The notes under the pieces were generated by a model. The model was given only the letters and a program-made list of their open reading frames with translations, was not told the origin of the DNA and did no database searches. Source: Tsuneonella sp. CC-YZS046 (GTDB lineage Bacteria > Pseudomonadota > Alphaproteobacteria > Sphingomonadales > Sphingomonadaceae). From it: 64,000 nucleotides of DNA. The stretch lies in assembly GCF_035581365.1 (NCBI RefSeq), contig NZ_CP141590.1, positions 2,352,001-2,416,000 on the forward strand, read 5' to 3'. The translations under genes were made by a program, and so were the position numbers. Below are positions 8,678 through 16,981 of this stretch, piece by piece. Numbering within the stretch: the stretch's first letter is position 1; each line of letters opens with the position of its first letter.

Positions 8678-9252
8678 AGGCGCGGCTGGTCTTGGCTTCG
8701 GTCCTTCTTGCAACCCTGTCGGCGGCGCAGGCACAGGCGGATCAGCTCTACAGCGGCGGGGGATGGCCGGCCGTCGCGGCGGACGATCGGGCCCGGGCGG
8801 TCGGCGATACGGTGACGGTTCTGATCCACGAAGCGGCCAGCGCTTCCAGCAAGCTGCAGAAGAATTCGTCCCGCAAGACGGAATTCGGCGGCGGGGTGAG
8901 CGGCGGATCGGTCGATGAATCGGTCTCGCTCGATTTCGGCGGAAACTACGGCGGCAAGGGCGAGCTGGTGCGCAGCGAGCAATTCGTCGCGCGCATGTCG
9001 GCCGAAGTGGTCGGGCTGGCTCCCAATGGCGATTTCCTGATCGAAGGCCGCCAGCGGATGCTGATAAACGGGGAAACCACCTCGATCGGCGTGCGGGGGC
9101 GAATCCGCCCGCAGGATATTTCGGCCAGCAACGCGATCCTGTCCTCCCGCATCGCCGATGCGCAGATCGATTATGACGGCAAGGGCTTCGTCAGCCGCAG
9201 CGCCAAGCCCGGCATCATCAATCGCATCCTCAGCTTCCTGGGGATCGGCTGA
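8674..9252 (+). CDS. flgH: Flagellar L-ring protein FlgH, apparently not a lipoprotein
   Basis: Outer-membrane ring subunit of the flagellar bushing. 192 residues with family motifs: LYSGGGWPAVAADDRARAVGD near the mature N-terminus, the VTVLIHEAASASSKL strand and the C-terminal RGRIRPQDISASNAILSSRIADAQIDY region. FlgH is normally a lipoprotein, but here the signal sequence (ARLVLASVLLATLSAAQAQA) has no lipobox cysteine and the protein has no Cys in this region, so it is probably cleaved as an ordinary secreted protein. Overlaps flgA by ATGA and flgI by one base. Confidence 0.9.
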   Translation: MKARLVLASVLLATLSAAQAQADQLYSGGGWPAVAADDRARAVGDTVTVLIHEAASASSKLQKNSSRKTEFGGGVSGGSVDESVSLDFGGNYGGKGELVRSEQFVARMSAEVVGLAPNGDFLIEGRQRMLINGETTSIGVRGRIRPQDISASNAILSSRIADAQIDYDGKGFVSRSAKPGIINRILSFLGIG

Positions 9253-10385
9253 TGCCCGCGCCCGCCCGTCTCCTGCTGCGCGGCCTCGCGGTGCTGATGG
9301 CCAGCGCGCTTCTGGCGGGCACGCCCGCCGCCGCGCAATCCGTGATGCTCAAGGGGCTGGGGCGGTTCGACGGCTGGCGCGACAATGCGCTCATCGGTTA
9401 CGGCATCGTCACCGGGCTGGCCGGCTCGGGCGACACCCGCCGCAACGAAGTGACACGGCAGGCGCTGCGCAACGTGCTGTCCCGGCTGGGCAGCACCGTT
9501 GCCGACGATCAGATCAACAGCCGCAATGTGGCCGTGGTCATCGTCACCGCCACCTTGCCCGCATCGGCCAATCCGGGCGACCGGATCGACGCGATCGTGT
9601 CCTCGATCGGCGATGCCCGCTCCCTCGCGGGCGGAACCCTGCTGATGACCCCGCTGCTCGGCCCCGATCAGCGCCCCTACGCGCTGGCGCAGGGATCGCT
9701 GACCGTGGGCGGATATGATTTCGAGGCCAATCTCAACCGGCAGCAGCGCAACTATCCGACCAGCGCGGTGCTGCCTGGCGGCGCGACGGTGGAAAGCGCG
9801 GTCGATGCCGCGATCCTGAAGAGCGACGGGCAGGTTTCGTTCCTGCTGACGGAACCGAGCTTCACCACCGCCCAGCGCGTGGCGGAGGCCATCAACCGCG
9901 CGCAGGGCCATGGCATCGCGGAAGTGAAGAACGCGGATGAAGTCGCGATCCGCTTCACCCGCCCGCCCGCGCAACTGGCGGCTTTCCTTTCGGATATAGA
10001 GAATCTTTCGGTGGAGCCGGGCCGTTCACCTCGGATCGTCATCAACGAACGGACCGGCACCGTGGTTGCGGGTGCCGATGTCAGGATCTCGAGCGTGGTC
10101 GTCTCGCAGGGTGATCTCAAGGTGACGATCACCAGCGAGAATTATGCATCGCAGCCCAGCTTCATCGGCGGCTTCGCCAGCGATGTGTCGAGCCTGTTGG
10201 TCACCAACACCAAGCTGGAGGTCGAGCAGGGCGCGAACAATACGGTGATGTCCTTTCCCAACACGACGGTGGGAACGCTGGTGCAAGGCCTTGCGCGGTC
10301 CCGCGTCGATACGCGCCGCATGATCGGCATCCTGCAGGCGATCAAGGCGGCGGGCGCGCTTCACGCCGATATTCTGGTGCAATGA
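9252..10385 (+). CDS. flgI: Flagellar P-ring protein FlgI
   Basis: Periplasmic ring subunit around the rod. 377 residues with a Sec signal peptide ending near PAAAQS, then the conserved block GRFDGWRDNALIGYGIVTGL, GSGDTRRNEVTRQALRNVL and the C-terminal NTTVGTLVQGL...MIGILQAIKAAGALHADILVQ. Full length and intact. It follows flgH with a one-base TGATG overlap and precedes flgB. Confidence 0.96.
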   Translation: MPAPARLLLRGLAVLMASALLAGTPAAAQSVMLKGLGRFDGWRDNALIGYGIVTGLAGSGDTRRNEVTRQALRNVLSRLGSTVADDQINSRNVAVVIVTATLPASANPGDRIDAIVSSIGDARSLAGGTLLMTPLLGPDQRPYALAQGSLTVGGYDFEANLNRQQRNYPTSAVLPGGATVESAVDAAILKSDGQVSFLLTEPSFTTAQRVAEAINRAQGHGIAEVKNADEVAIRFTRPPAQLAAFLSDIENLSVEPGRSPRIVINERTGTVVAGADVRISSVVVSQGDLKVTITSENYASQPSFIGGFASDVSSLLVTNTKLEVEQGANNTVMSFPNTTVGTLVQGLARSRVDTRRMIGILQAIKAAGALHADILVQ

Positions 10386-10396
10386 GGAGACCGGGG

Positions 10397-10741
10397 ATGG
10401 ATGAGCTTTCCGCAATTCTGCTGACCAGGGCGCTGGATGGCCTTGCCATGCGCGCATCCGCTATTTCGCAGAATATCGCCAATGCGAATTCGCCTTCCTA
10501 CCTGCCGTTCAAGGTGTCCTTCGAAGAGCAGCTGCGCGAGACGGCGGCGCAGGGCGCCGAAGCCGCGCGCCGTTTCAAGCCCGAGTTCACGCGCCTGCCG
10601 ATGGATCGATCCAATCGGGAAGTCCGCCTCGATCTCGAAATGGCCAGCGCCTCTCATACCGCCCTGCGCTATGCCGCGCTGATCGAGGTGCTCGGCCGCC
10701 AGATGCAGATCGCGCGGACGGCCGTGCGGGGAGGCCAGTGA
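10397..10741 (+). CDS. flgB: Flagellar basal-body rod protein FlgB
   Basis: Most proximal rod subunit. 114 residues; the N-terminal motif AISQNIANANSPSYLPFKVSF matches FlgB/FlgC, and the C-terminal half has the RSNREVRLDLEM and ALRYAALIEVLGRQMQIARTA helices of FlgB. Start taken at ATG 10397, which has AGGAG seven bases upstream, rather than ATG 10382, which would overlap flgI. Coupled to flgC. Confidence 0.87.
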   Translation: MDELSAILLTRALDGLAMRASAISQNIANANSPSYLPFKVSFEEQLRETAAQGAEAARRFKPEFTRLPMDRSNREVRLDLEMASASHTALRYAALIEVLGRQMQIARTAVRGGQ

Positions 10742-11175
10742 TGGAAGCCCTCGAAATCAGCCGCAGCGGCCTCGATGTGGAATGGCGACGGCTGGAGATC
10801 ATCGCCAGCAATCTCGCCAATATGCAGACCACGCGCACCGGCGACGGCGGCAGCTACATCCCGCTGCGCCTCGTTTCCGGCCCGGTCGAGAGCTTCCGCC
10901 GCATCCTTGCGCAGGAACAGGCCAGCGCGCCCGCTCATCCCAAGGGCGTCCGAGTTTACGGCGTCGAGACGCAGGATGCCGCCGTTCGCCAGGTTTACGA
11001 GCCGGGGCATCCCCATGCCGACCCGCAGGGCTTCGTCACCTATCCCGCCATCAGCCACGCGGAGGAAATGAGCCTGATGATCAAGACCACCCGCGCCTAT
11101 GAAGCCAATCTGGTCGCGATGGCCGCCGCGCAGCAGATCTATTCCAGCGCCCTGCAGCTGGGGCGGCAGTCATGA
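10741..11175 (+). CDS. flgC: Flagellar basal-body rod protein FlgC
   Basis: Rod subunit paired with FlgB. 144 residues with the family N-terminus (ALEISRSGLDVEWRRLEIIASNLAN) and C-terminus (GHPHADPQGFVTYPAIS and the final EEMSLMIKTTRAYEANLVAM helix). ATG 10741 with GGGGAGG upstream is preferred; a GTG one codon earlier also exists. The stop overlaps the fliE start. Confidence 0.92.
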   Translation: MEALEISRSGLDVEWRRLEIIASNLANMQTTRTGDGGSYIPLRLVSGPVESFRRILAQEQASAPAHPKGVRVYGVETQDAAVRQVYEPGHPHADPQGFVTYPAISHAEEMSLMIKTTRAYEANLVAMAAAQQIYSSALQLGRQS

Positions 11176-11495
11176 TCGAAATCGCGCCGATCGGTTCGGT
11201 CACGCTGGAAAGCGCGGCGCCTCTCCTCAACCGGCTGGGGATGGAGGCGCTGCCCGCCGCCAGCGCGCAGACAGGGGCGAGCTTCGCGTCCATCCTGCGC
11301 AGCGGGCTGGAGAGCGTGAACGACAAGATCGCCACGGCCGACGGGCTCGTCCGGCAATTCGCGCTGGATGACAGCATACCGGTGCATCAGGTCACTTTCG
11401 CGCTCGAGGAAGCGCGGCTCTCCGTGGAATTCGCGATGCAGGTCCGCCAGCGCCTGACCGAGACTTACCGCGAATTGATGAACATGCAGCTGTGA
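11172..11495 (+). CDS. fliE: Flagellar hook-basal body protein FliE
   Basis: Adaptor joining the MS-ring to the rod. 107 residues; the C-terminal half fits FliE well (ASFASILRSGLESVNDKI, then VHQVTFALEEARLSVEFAMQ and the terminal QRLTETYRELMNMQL). Start overlaps the flgC stop by ATGA. fliF follows after 34 bases, the usual fliE-fliF order. Confidence 0.92.
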   Translation: MIEIAPIGSVTLESAAPLLNRLGMEALPAASAQTGASFASILRSGLESVNDKIATADGLVRQFALDDSIPVHQVTFALEEARLSVEFAMQVRQRLTETYRELMNMQL

Positions 11496-11529
11496 TGGCG
11501 CGGCAGGCACGATCTTTCCGGCAAACCCG

Positions 11530-12765
11530 ATGAAGCGCAGGCAGCTCATCCTTTTCGGAACCGTGATGGCTGGGGTCTTCACCGTGCTATGCGTCCTCTA
11601 TTTTGCCTTCCTGCGGCCGGGCTATGCGGTGCTGTACGAGGATCTGCGCGAAGCGGATGTCGCTGCCATCGTCGGGGAGCTGGAAAAGCAAGGCATCGCC
11701 TATCGCCTCGCCGATCAGGGCCGCAGCGTGCTTGTCCCGGAAGACGAAGCCAGCCACGCGCGCGTCATCGTCGCCGGTTCCGGCATCACCATGGGCGGCG
11801 TGGTCGGCTTCGAGCTGTTCAACGAAAGCGACATGGGGCTGACAGAGTTCGCGCAGAAGGTGAACTATCAGCGGGCATTGCAGGGCGAACTTGCCCGCAC
11901 GATCATGCTGATGGACGGCATCAGCTCCGCCCGAGTCCATCTTTCCCTCCCGGAACGGGCGCTTTTCCGGGCGGTGCAGCACGGCCCCAAGGCGGCCGTC
12001 ACCGTCCAGACCATGGGGAAGCGCGCGCTCGACCCGGACCAGATCGCCGGAATCCAGCGCCTCGTCGCTTCTACCGTAACCGGCCTTTCCAGCGCCGATG
12101 TCGCGATCCTGGACGATCAGGGCGATCTGGTGAGCCCGGTCGTGCCGCAACCGTCCCAGGGCGGGGCCAGCGGGGAGCGAGGCGCGCTCGAAGAATATTT
12201 CCGGGCACGGGCCACCGCCGCCGCGGAGAGGATCGTGCCCGGCGCGCCATTTGAAATCCGGGTCTCGGCGCTCGATCTTGATGCTGTGGGACCGGATGCG
12301 CCCACGCCGCTGGATCGCTCCGGCCCGCCCGCAGGCGAGGCACGCAATTTCAAGCTGCGCATCGCGTTCCGCAGCGAAGGCGACCTCAATCCGGAGAATG
12401 AAGAGCGCCTTCGCCAGGCGATCACGCAGGCAGTCGGGCTCGATCCCGCGCGCGGCGACATTCTCCGCTTCGAAACCGGGCCGCTCGGGCTTCCGGAGAA
12501 CTCCGGGCTGGGCCGGCATGGCGACACGCGATCCGCCTTCGACGATCGCAGCGCGGCGCTTCCGCCCGCCCCAGCACAATCCGCCGGGGACTGGGCCAGC
12601 TGGCCTTCCTATCCCTGGCTGCTGGGCGGGCTGGCGATATTGGCGGCGATTGCTGTCGCCCGGTTTCGTCAGCGCAGCCGCCTGACCGGGGAAGAGCAGC
12701 AGAGCTTCGCGGACGTGCTTTCCGCCACTCTTTACTCCCGGGAGCTTGACCGCGATGAGCGCTAG
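11530..12765 (+). CDS. fliF: Compact flagellar MS-ring protein FliF
   Basis: Inner-membrane ring on which rod, export gate and rotor are built. 411 residues, well below the usual 530-570. First transmembrane helix at about residues 7-28, then ring-building domains with GYAVLYEDLREADVAAIV, VGFELFNESDMGLTEFAQKVNYQRALQGELARTI and ARVHLSLPER. The segment between the second ring domain and the second membrane helix (about 359-377) is only about 140 residues, too short for the beta-collar insertion of canonical FliF. A 34-residue charged tail ends the protein. It overlaps the next gene by 11 bases. Confidence 0.9.
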   Translation: MKRRQLILFGTVMAGVFTVLCVLYFAFLRPGYAVLYEDLREADVAAIVGELEKQGIAYRLADQGRSVLVPEDEASHARVIVAGSGITMGGVVGFELFNESDMGLTEFAQKVNYQRALQGELARTIMLMDGISSARVHLSLPERALFRAVQHGPKAAVTVQTMGKRALDPDQIAGIQRLVASTVTGLSSADVAILDDQGDLVSPVVPQPSQGGASGERGALEEYFRARATAAAERIVPGAPFEIRVSALDLDAVGPDAPTPLDRSGPPAGEARNFKLRIAFRSEGDLNPENEERLRQAITQAVGLDPARGDILRFETGPLGLPENSGLGRHGDTRSAFDDRSAALPPAPAQSAGDWASWPSYPWLLGGLAILAAIAVARFRQRSRLTGEEQQSFADVLSATLYSRELDRDER

Positions 12766-13150
12766 CGCGGAACCGTTGGATGCGCTGCTGGAGCGATGGC
12801 GCCACCTCTCGCGGGGGGACCGCAACGCCATCCTGCGCCACATGCCGGCCGAACGGCGGATCGACCTCCAGCAGGCTCTCGCCGAGCGATCCGCAGCGAG
12901 CGCATTTTCCGGCCAGCATGGCAATCAGGCCACGCAAGCCGCCTATTCACCCTGGCTCGCCCAGACCCTCGAAGCCATCGACAGCCCCGAAGATGCCGAG
13001 GCCCGGAATATCCTCCTTCCCCGGCCCGCAGCCCGCGAAGCGTTGAGCCGCGCTCGTGCCAGAGCGCAGGAACTCACCGTCAGCGAGCGGCGCCCGTCCC
13101 TGCTCGATCTTGCGAGATCGCTGCTATTCGAAGGGAGCGGCCGGAAGTGA
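12755..13150 (+). CDS. Small helical protein in the fliG position
   Basis: Function unproven. The 131-residue product lies exactly where fliG is found in most flagellar loci, between fliF and fliH, but is about 40 percent of FliG length. The first part (LLERWRHLSRGDRNAILRHM followed by PAERRIDLQQAL) has the alternating pattern of short helices seen in FliG middle and MgtE N-terminal repeats; the rest is Arg/Ala/Leu-rich. Start ATG 12755 has CGGGAG upstream and overlaps fliF; the stop overlaps the fliH start by GTGA. It could be a reduced FliG, a FliF-FliH adaptor or an unrelated assembly factor. Confidence 0.75.
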   Translation: MSASAEPLDALLERWRHLSRGDRNAILRHMPAERRIDLQQALAERSAASAFSGQHGNQATQAAYSPWLAQTLEAIDSPEDAEARNILLPRPAAREALSRARARAQELTVSERRPSLLDLARSLLFEGSGRK

Positions 13151-13905
13151 ACGCTCTCCTGAAAGCGCATGATCGGGATGCATTGGCCGATGTGCAGTCC
13201 TTCCGGGCGAGCCGTCCGCATGGCAGCCATGCGAGCCAATCGCCTATCAGCGCTGGCGAAGAGAGCGACAGGCAGTCGGAAACGCATGGGCATCGTGAAA
13301 CGGGAGCGGCCCGGGCTGCAGCGGCTCCGGCAACCGGCGATCCCGGGATCGAGCGGCTCGAAACCCAACTCGCGGCGCTTCAGGAAGAATTGAAGCAGGC
13401 CAAGGCGAAAGGCGAAGCCCAGGCGGCCGAGGCACTCCAACGCGGCAAGCTCCAGGGCGGGCAGGAAGCAGAAAAGAACGCGCAAGCGGCGCTGGAGAAA
13501 CTCTCCGCCGCATTGGAAAGTGCGCAGGCGGAATTTTCCGAAGGGTTCGAGCGATTCGAAGGGCTTGCGCTCCAGATCGCGCAGACCGCGCTCGCCCGGG
13601 TCCTGGGGGACAGCAGCCAATTTGCGGAAATGGTGTTCGAAGCGGTGCGGCACCAGTTGGCCGGGATCGACCGCGCCCTCGTCGCGGGCCTGCGCGTCTC
13701 GCCCTGCGACTTTACGGACGGGGATGCCGTGGCGGCTTGCGCATCCCGATTCGACAGGCTGGAGGTGACGGTCGATCCCGATCTGGCCGCCGGGGAATGC
13801 GTGATCGACCTGCGCATGGGTGCAATCGACGTCTCGATCGGCAAGCAATGGTCGCGCCTGTCCGCCTTGCTGGAGCAACTGGCCATGGAAGGCGCCCCAT
13901 CATGA
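13147..13905 (+). CDS. fliH: Flagellar export ATPase regulator FliH
   Basis: Peripheral stalk/negative regulator of the FliI ATPase. 252 residues starting at GTG 13147 (GTGA overlap). The N-terminal third is polar and low complexity, the middle (about residues 75-135) is a Glu/Ala/Lys-rich coiled coil (RLETQLAALQEELKQAKAKG, EAQAAEALQRGKLQGGQEAE) and the C-terminal domain has the FliH/YscL pattern, ending in VTVDPDLAAGECVIDLRMG and a short LSALLEQL helix. Followed by fliI with ATGA overlap. Confidence 0.85.
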   Translation: MNALLKAHDRDALADVQSFRASRPHGSHASQSPISAGEESDRQSETHGHRETGAARAAAAPATGDPGIERLETQLAALQEELKQAKAKGEAQAAEALQRGKLQGGQEAEKNAQAALEKLSAALESAQAEFSEGFERFEGLALQIAQTALARVLGDSSQFAEMVFEAVRHQLAGIDRALVAGLRVSPCDFTDGDAVAACASRFDRLEVTVDPDLAAGECVIDLRMGAIDVSIGKQWSRLSALLEQLAMEGAPS

Positions 13906-15227
13906 AGGCCCATCCCCTGGTGCAGCGCCTGGAACAGGCGGAGCTGACGCGATGGTGCGGAGCGGTCACCCGGATTTCGGCCGATTGGCTGGAGGCGGAT
14001 GGTCCGATCGCCATGATCGGCGATTATTGCGAGATCGAGCGGGCTGGCGGCGGGGCACCGCTGGTCGCGGAAGTGGTTGCGGTCCAGCCCGGCGCGCTCC
14101 GCCTCGCGCCCTTCGGCCCGATCCACGACCTGCTGCTGGGGGCCACGGTCACGCGTTGCCGCGACCTCGACCGGATCGCAGTGGGCGGGGGCTTCGCGGG
14201 GCGCGCGGTGGACGCGCTTGCCCGGCCGATCGACGATGGGCCGGCGATCCTGCCGGATCATCGCGGGCCAAGGGCGGGCGCCCTGCTTCCGGCACTGCAG
14301 CGCACCGTCGCCCGGGAGCGTGTCGAAACCGGGGTGCGGGCCATCGACGGCCTCCTGCCTCTGGGCAAGGGCCAGCGGATCGGGATCTTCGCCGCCAGCG
14401 GCGTCGGCAAGACCAGCCTGATAGATCAGCTTGCGCGCCAGATCGCCTGCGACCGGATGATCCTGTGCCTGGTGGGAGAACGCGGGCGCGAGGTGGAGAA
14501 GCTCTGGCGGACGCATCTGCAGGATGCAGCGCGCGCGCGTTTCACCCTGGTGGCCGCGACGGCGGACGAGAGCGCCAGCCTGCGCGTCCGCGCGATCGAT
14601 CAGGCGCTGGGCATGGCCGAATATTGGCGGGATCGGGGCGAGCATGTCGTGCTGATCGTGGATTCGATCACCCGGGTCGCGCTGGCCCTGCGCGAGCTTG
14701 GCCTGGCTTCCGGCGAACCGCCCGCCGTGCGCGCCTTCACCCCCAATGTCTTTTCCGCCCTGCCCCGGATCGTCGAGAGGTGCGGCGCCGCGCGCGATGG
14801 CGGGGCGATCACCGCGATCATGACGGTGCTGAGCGAGACGGACGATGTGGACGATCCCCTCGTCGAGCTGATGAAGTCCGTGCTCGACGGGCATATCGTC
14901 CTCTCCCGGACGCTGGCCGAGAGGGGGCATTTCCCGGCAATCGACATCGCGCGCAGCATCAGCCGCCTGGCCGGCGATCTCTTCTCGCCGCCGGAAGCGC
15001 AACTTGCGCGCAAGGCCCATGCGGCTCTCGCGCGCTTCGAGGAAGCCCGCCCGATGATCGAAAGCGGGCTGTATCGCAAAGGCTCCAACCCGGAAGTGGA
15101 TCAGGCCATCGCCTGGCAGCAGGATCTTGCCATCTTCCTGCAGCAGGAAGCGGACCGCCCCTGCAGCCGGAACGAAGGCTTCGCGATGCTCTCGCGGATC
15201 TGCGGAGGCGACGGCCATGCGCAATGA
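13902..15227 (+). CDS. fliI: Flagellum-specific ATP synthase FliI
   Basis: Cytoplasmic hexameric ATPase of flagellar type III export. 441 residues. Walker A ASGVGKTS at residues 165-172, LVGERGREVEKLW after it, Walker B VVLIVDSITRVA with Asp254, and the late YRKGSNPEVDQAI segment typical of FliI. All catalytic motifs are intact. The start overlaps fliH by ATGA; fliJ begins inside its last codons. Confidence 0.96.
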   Translation: MKAHPLVQRLEQAELTRWCGAVTRISADWLEADGPIAMIGDYCEIERAGGGAPLVAEVVAVQPGALRLAPFGPIHDLLLGATVTRCRDLDRIAVGGGFAGRAVDALARPIDDGPAILPDHRGPRAGALLPALQRTVARERVETGVRAIDGLLPLGKGQRIGIFAASGVGKTSLIDQLARQIACDRMILCLVGERGREVEKLWRTHLQDAARARFTLVAATADESASLRVRAIDQALGMAEYWRDRGEHVVLIVDSITRVALALRELGLASGEPPAVRAFTPNVFSALPRIVERCGAARDGGAITAIMTVLSETDDVDDPLVELMKSVLDGHIVLSRTLAERGHFPAIDIARSISRLAGDLFSPPEAQLARKAHAALARFEEARPMIESGLYRKGSNPEVDQAIAWQQDLAIFLQQEADRPCSRNEGFAMLSRICGGDGHAQ

Positions 15228-15675
15228 CCGCAACCGATGCAGGAGCTTGGGCCAGCTCACTATGCTGCAAAGCTTGCGGGTGGCGCAGGGCGAGCTGTCG
15301 CTGGCCGATGCCACGGCGGCGCGGGCGGAGGCCGAGGAGGCCGAGCGGGAAGCGGAGCGGCTGCTCGATGCCGCCCGGCAGGACTATCACCGGATGCTTT
15401 CCTCCGGTTCCTTCGCCGCGGAAGGCTTCCGGCTGGCTGGCGCGATGGTGAACCTGCTGGAGCAGGAAGCCGGGACGAGGCGCGAGCGAACGGCACAGGC
15501 CAGGGAAGCGGAAGCCGCAAGGGAATTGCGCTGGCAGCGCCAGCGCCATCGGCAGGACCAGCTCGGCGCGCTCCACAAGGCCGCGCGCCGCAAGCTTGCC
15601 CGCAAGGAGGAGGAAAAGGCCATAGCCGAAGCGGGCCAGCTGCTCCTTCACCGGGGCGGGAGGAGCCGGGCATGA
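15217..15675 (+). CDS. fliJ: Flagellar export chaperone FliJ (by position and coiled coil)
   Basis: Likely FliJ, the small coiled-coil protein that sits in the FliI ring and works with the export gate. The 152 residues are almost wholly charged helix (ARAEAEEAEREAERLLDAAR, ARELRWQRQRHRQDQLGAL), as expected for FliJ, but coiled-coil composition alone is weak evidence. Start ATG 15217 has GGAGG at good spacing and overlaps the end of fliI; fliK overlaps its stop by ATGA. Confidence 0.7.
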   Translation: MRNDRNRCRSLGQLTMLQSLRVAQGELSLADATAARAEAEEAEREAERLLDAARQDYHRMLSSGSFAAEGFRLAGAMVNLLEQEAGTRRERTAQAREAEAARELRWQRQRHRQDQLGALHKAARRKLARKEEEKAIAEAGQLLLHRGGRSRA

Positions 15676-16523
15676 GGATCGCGCATGAGCCGGGCGGGCC
15701 ACCCGCCAGCACCGGCCGCAACCTGCCGCACGGCAGCCCGGCGGGGATGGAGCCTGCCCCACTGCCGTTCGCGGCGTTGATGGCCGCCTATTCCGCGAAC
15801 CCCGGCAATCCGGCGGAACACGAAACGGCAGCGCTGGCTGCCACGATCATACCGGGCACGATCATACCGAACGCGGTCGCAGCCCCTGCCCCGGCCCAGC
15901 CTGAAATCGCCGCCATCTGGCCCGCCATTGGCGAAGGCGCCCATCCCTTCTGCGCATCCGCCTTGCTGGTAAGCACCGCATTCCCGCCGCAGACGGCAGG
16001 CGCCGGGGCGGAGCCTCGCATGGTACAGCCGGCGGCAGGCTCAACCCCCGGCCTGACCTTGCCGCAATCCGATCCGGCCATGACACTCGCAGCCCCCTTC
16101 GAGGCAAGCCGATCCGCATCCCTGGGCAGCTCCGCGCCAGCATTGCCGCAAGGGAGCCACCTGCCCGGCCCCGCACTCCTGCCCAGAGGGGCGTCGCCTG
16201 CCGCAATGACCTCAACCGCTGCGGCATCCGCGCCTCCCCGCCCCGGCCTGTCCGCGCAAACACAGCCCGATAGCCGCCCGGCAGGCGAGCGCTCGTCCAG
16301 TGTCCGCAGCCGGTCCGCGCTGGCCGATCCATCGCGCCCGGCAGCCACGGCAACGGCCCTGGCGCAATTCGTGCCGCTGGAAGGGGGATTGCGGCTGGTG
16401 CTGCGCCTGCCGCGCCTGCCGGACGACATGCGCGCCGAGCTGGAGGCGAGACTGCACCAGTTGCTGGCCGCCTTCGGCCATTCCCGGCATGAATTGCTGA
16501 TCCGCCAGAGCGGGCGAGGATAG
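15672..16523 (+). CDS. fliK: Probable hook-length control protein FliK
   Basis: Probable molecular ruler that stops hook export. 283 residues, short for FliK. Residues 1-210 are Pro/Ala/Ser-rich and low complexity, as in the FliK ruler region; the C-terminal part (FVPLEGGLRLVLRLPRLPDD, then a helix and HELLIRQSGRG) resembles the FliK C-terminal domain but ends early. The call rests on composition and on lying between fliJ and flgD. No signal peptide. Confidence 0.65.
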   Translation: MRIAHEPGGPPASTGRNLPHGSPAGMEPAPLPFAALMAAYSANPGNPAEHETAALAATIIPGTIIPNAVAAPAPAQPEIAAIWPAIGEGAHPFCASALLVSTAFPPQTAGAGAEPRMVQPAAGSTPGLTLPQSDPAMTLAAPFEASRSASLGSSAPALPQGSHLPGPALLPRGASPAAMTSTAAASAPPRPGLSAQTQPDSRPAGERSSSVRSRSALADPSRPAATATALAQFVPLEGGLRLVLRLPRLPDDMRAELEARLHQLLAAFGHSRHELLIRQSGRG

Positions 16524-16530
16524 GACAAGC

Positions 16531-16980
16531 ATGGCATCCGCCCCGATCGACGGCCTCACCGGCGTCCAGCAGAACGGCTCCGCCAATGCGTCAGGCACGC
16601 AGGCCGCGACCGATGCGTTCGGCCTCAGCTTCGAATCCCTGCTGAAGATCGTGCTGACCCAGCTGACCTATCAGGACCCGCTGAAGCCGATGGACAATTT
16701 CGAATTCGTCTCGCAGCTCGCCCAGTTCTCGCAGATCCAGCAGACGCAGGAAATGTCGGAAAGCCTGCGCACCCTGGTCGCGGCGCAATCCACCTCGCAG
16801 GCGGCCGGGCTGCTCGGCAAGATCGTCGACATTCCGGCCGGGGCCGCCACGCTGAGCGGGGAAGTGACCGCCGTGGCCTTCGTCGATGGCGCCCCGCGGC
16901 TGACCATCCGCACCGCCGGCGATCAAACCATCAGCAATATCGCACTCAGCTCCATTTCTCAGATCCGGGAGGCAAACTGA
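16531..16980 (+). CDS. flgD: Flagellar hook-cap protein FlgD (short form)
   Basis: Scaffold for hook polymerisation. The N-terminal signature is clear: ESLLKIVLTQLTYQDPLKPM followed by DNFEFVSQLAQFSQIQQTQE (about residues 30-70). At 149 residues it is far shorter than the usual 220-240; after the linker only one small beta region remains (GKIVDIPAGAATLSG, AVAFVDGAPRLTI), so most of the FnIII/Tudor-like hook-cap domain is missing. Seven bases separate it from fliK, and flgE follows directly. Confidence 0.88.
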   Translation: MASAPIDGLTGVQQNGSANASGTQAATDAFGLSFESLLKIVLTQLTYQDPLKPMDNFEFVSQLAQFSQIQQTQEMSESLRTLVAAQSTSQAAGLLGKIVDIPAGAATLSGEVTAVAFVDGAPRLTIRTAGDQTISNIALSSISQIREAN

Positions 16981-16981
16981 T

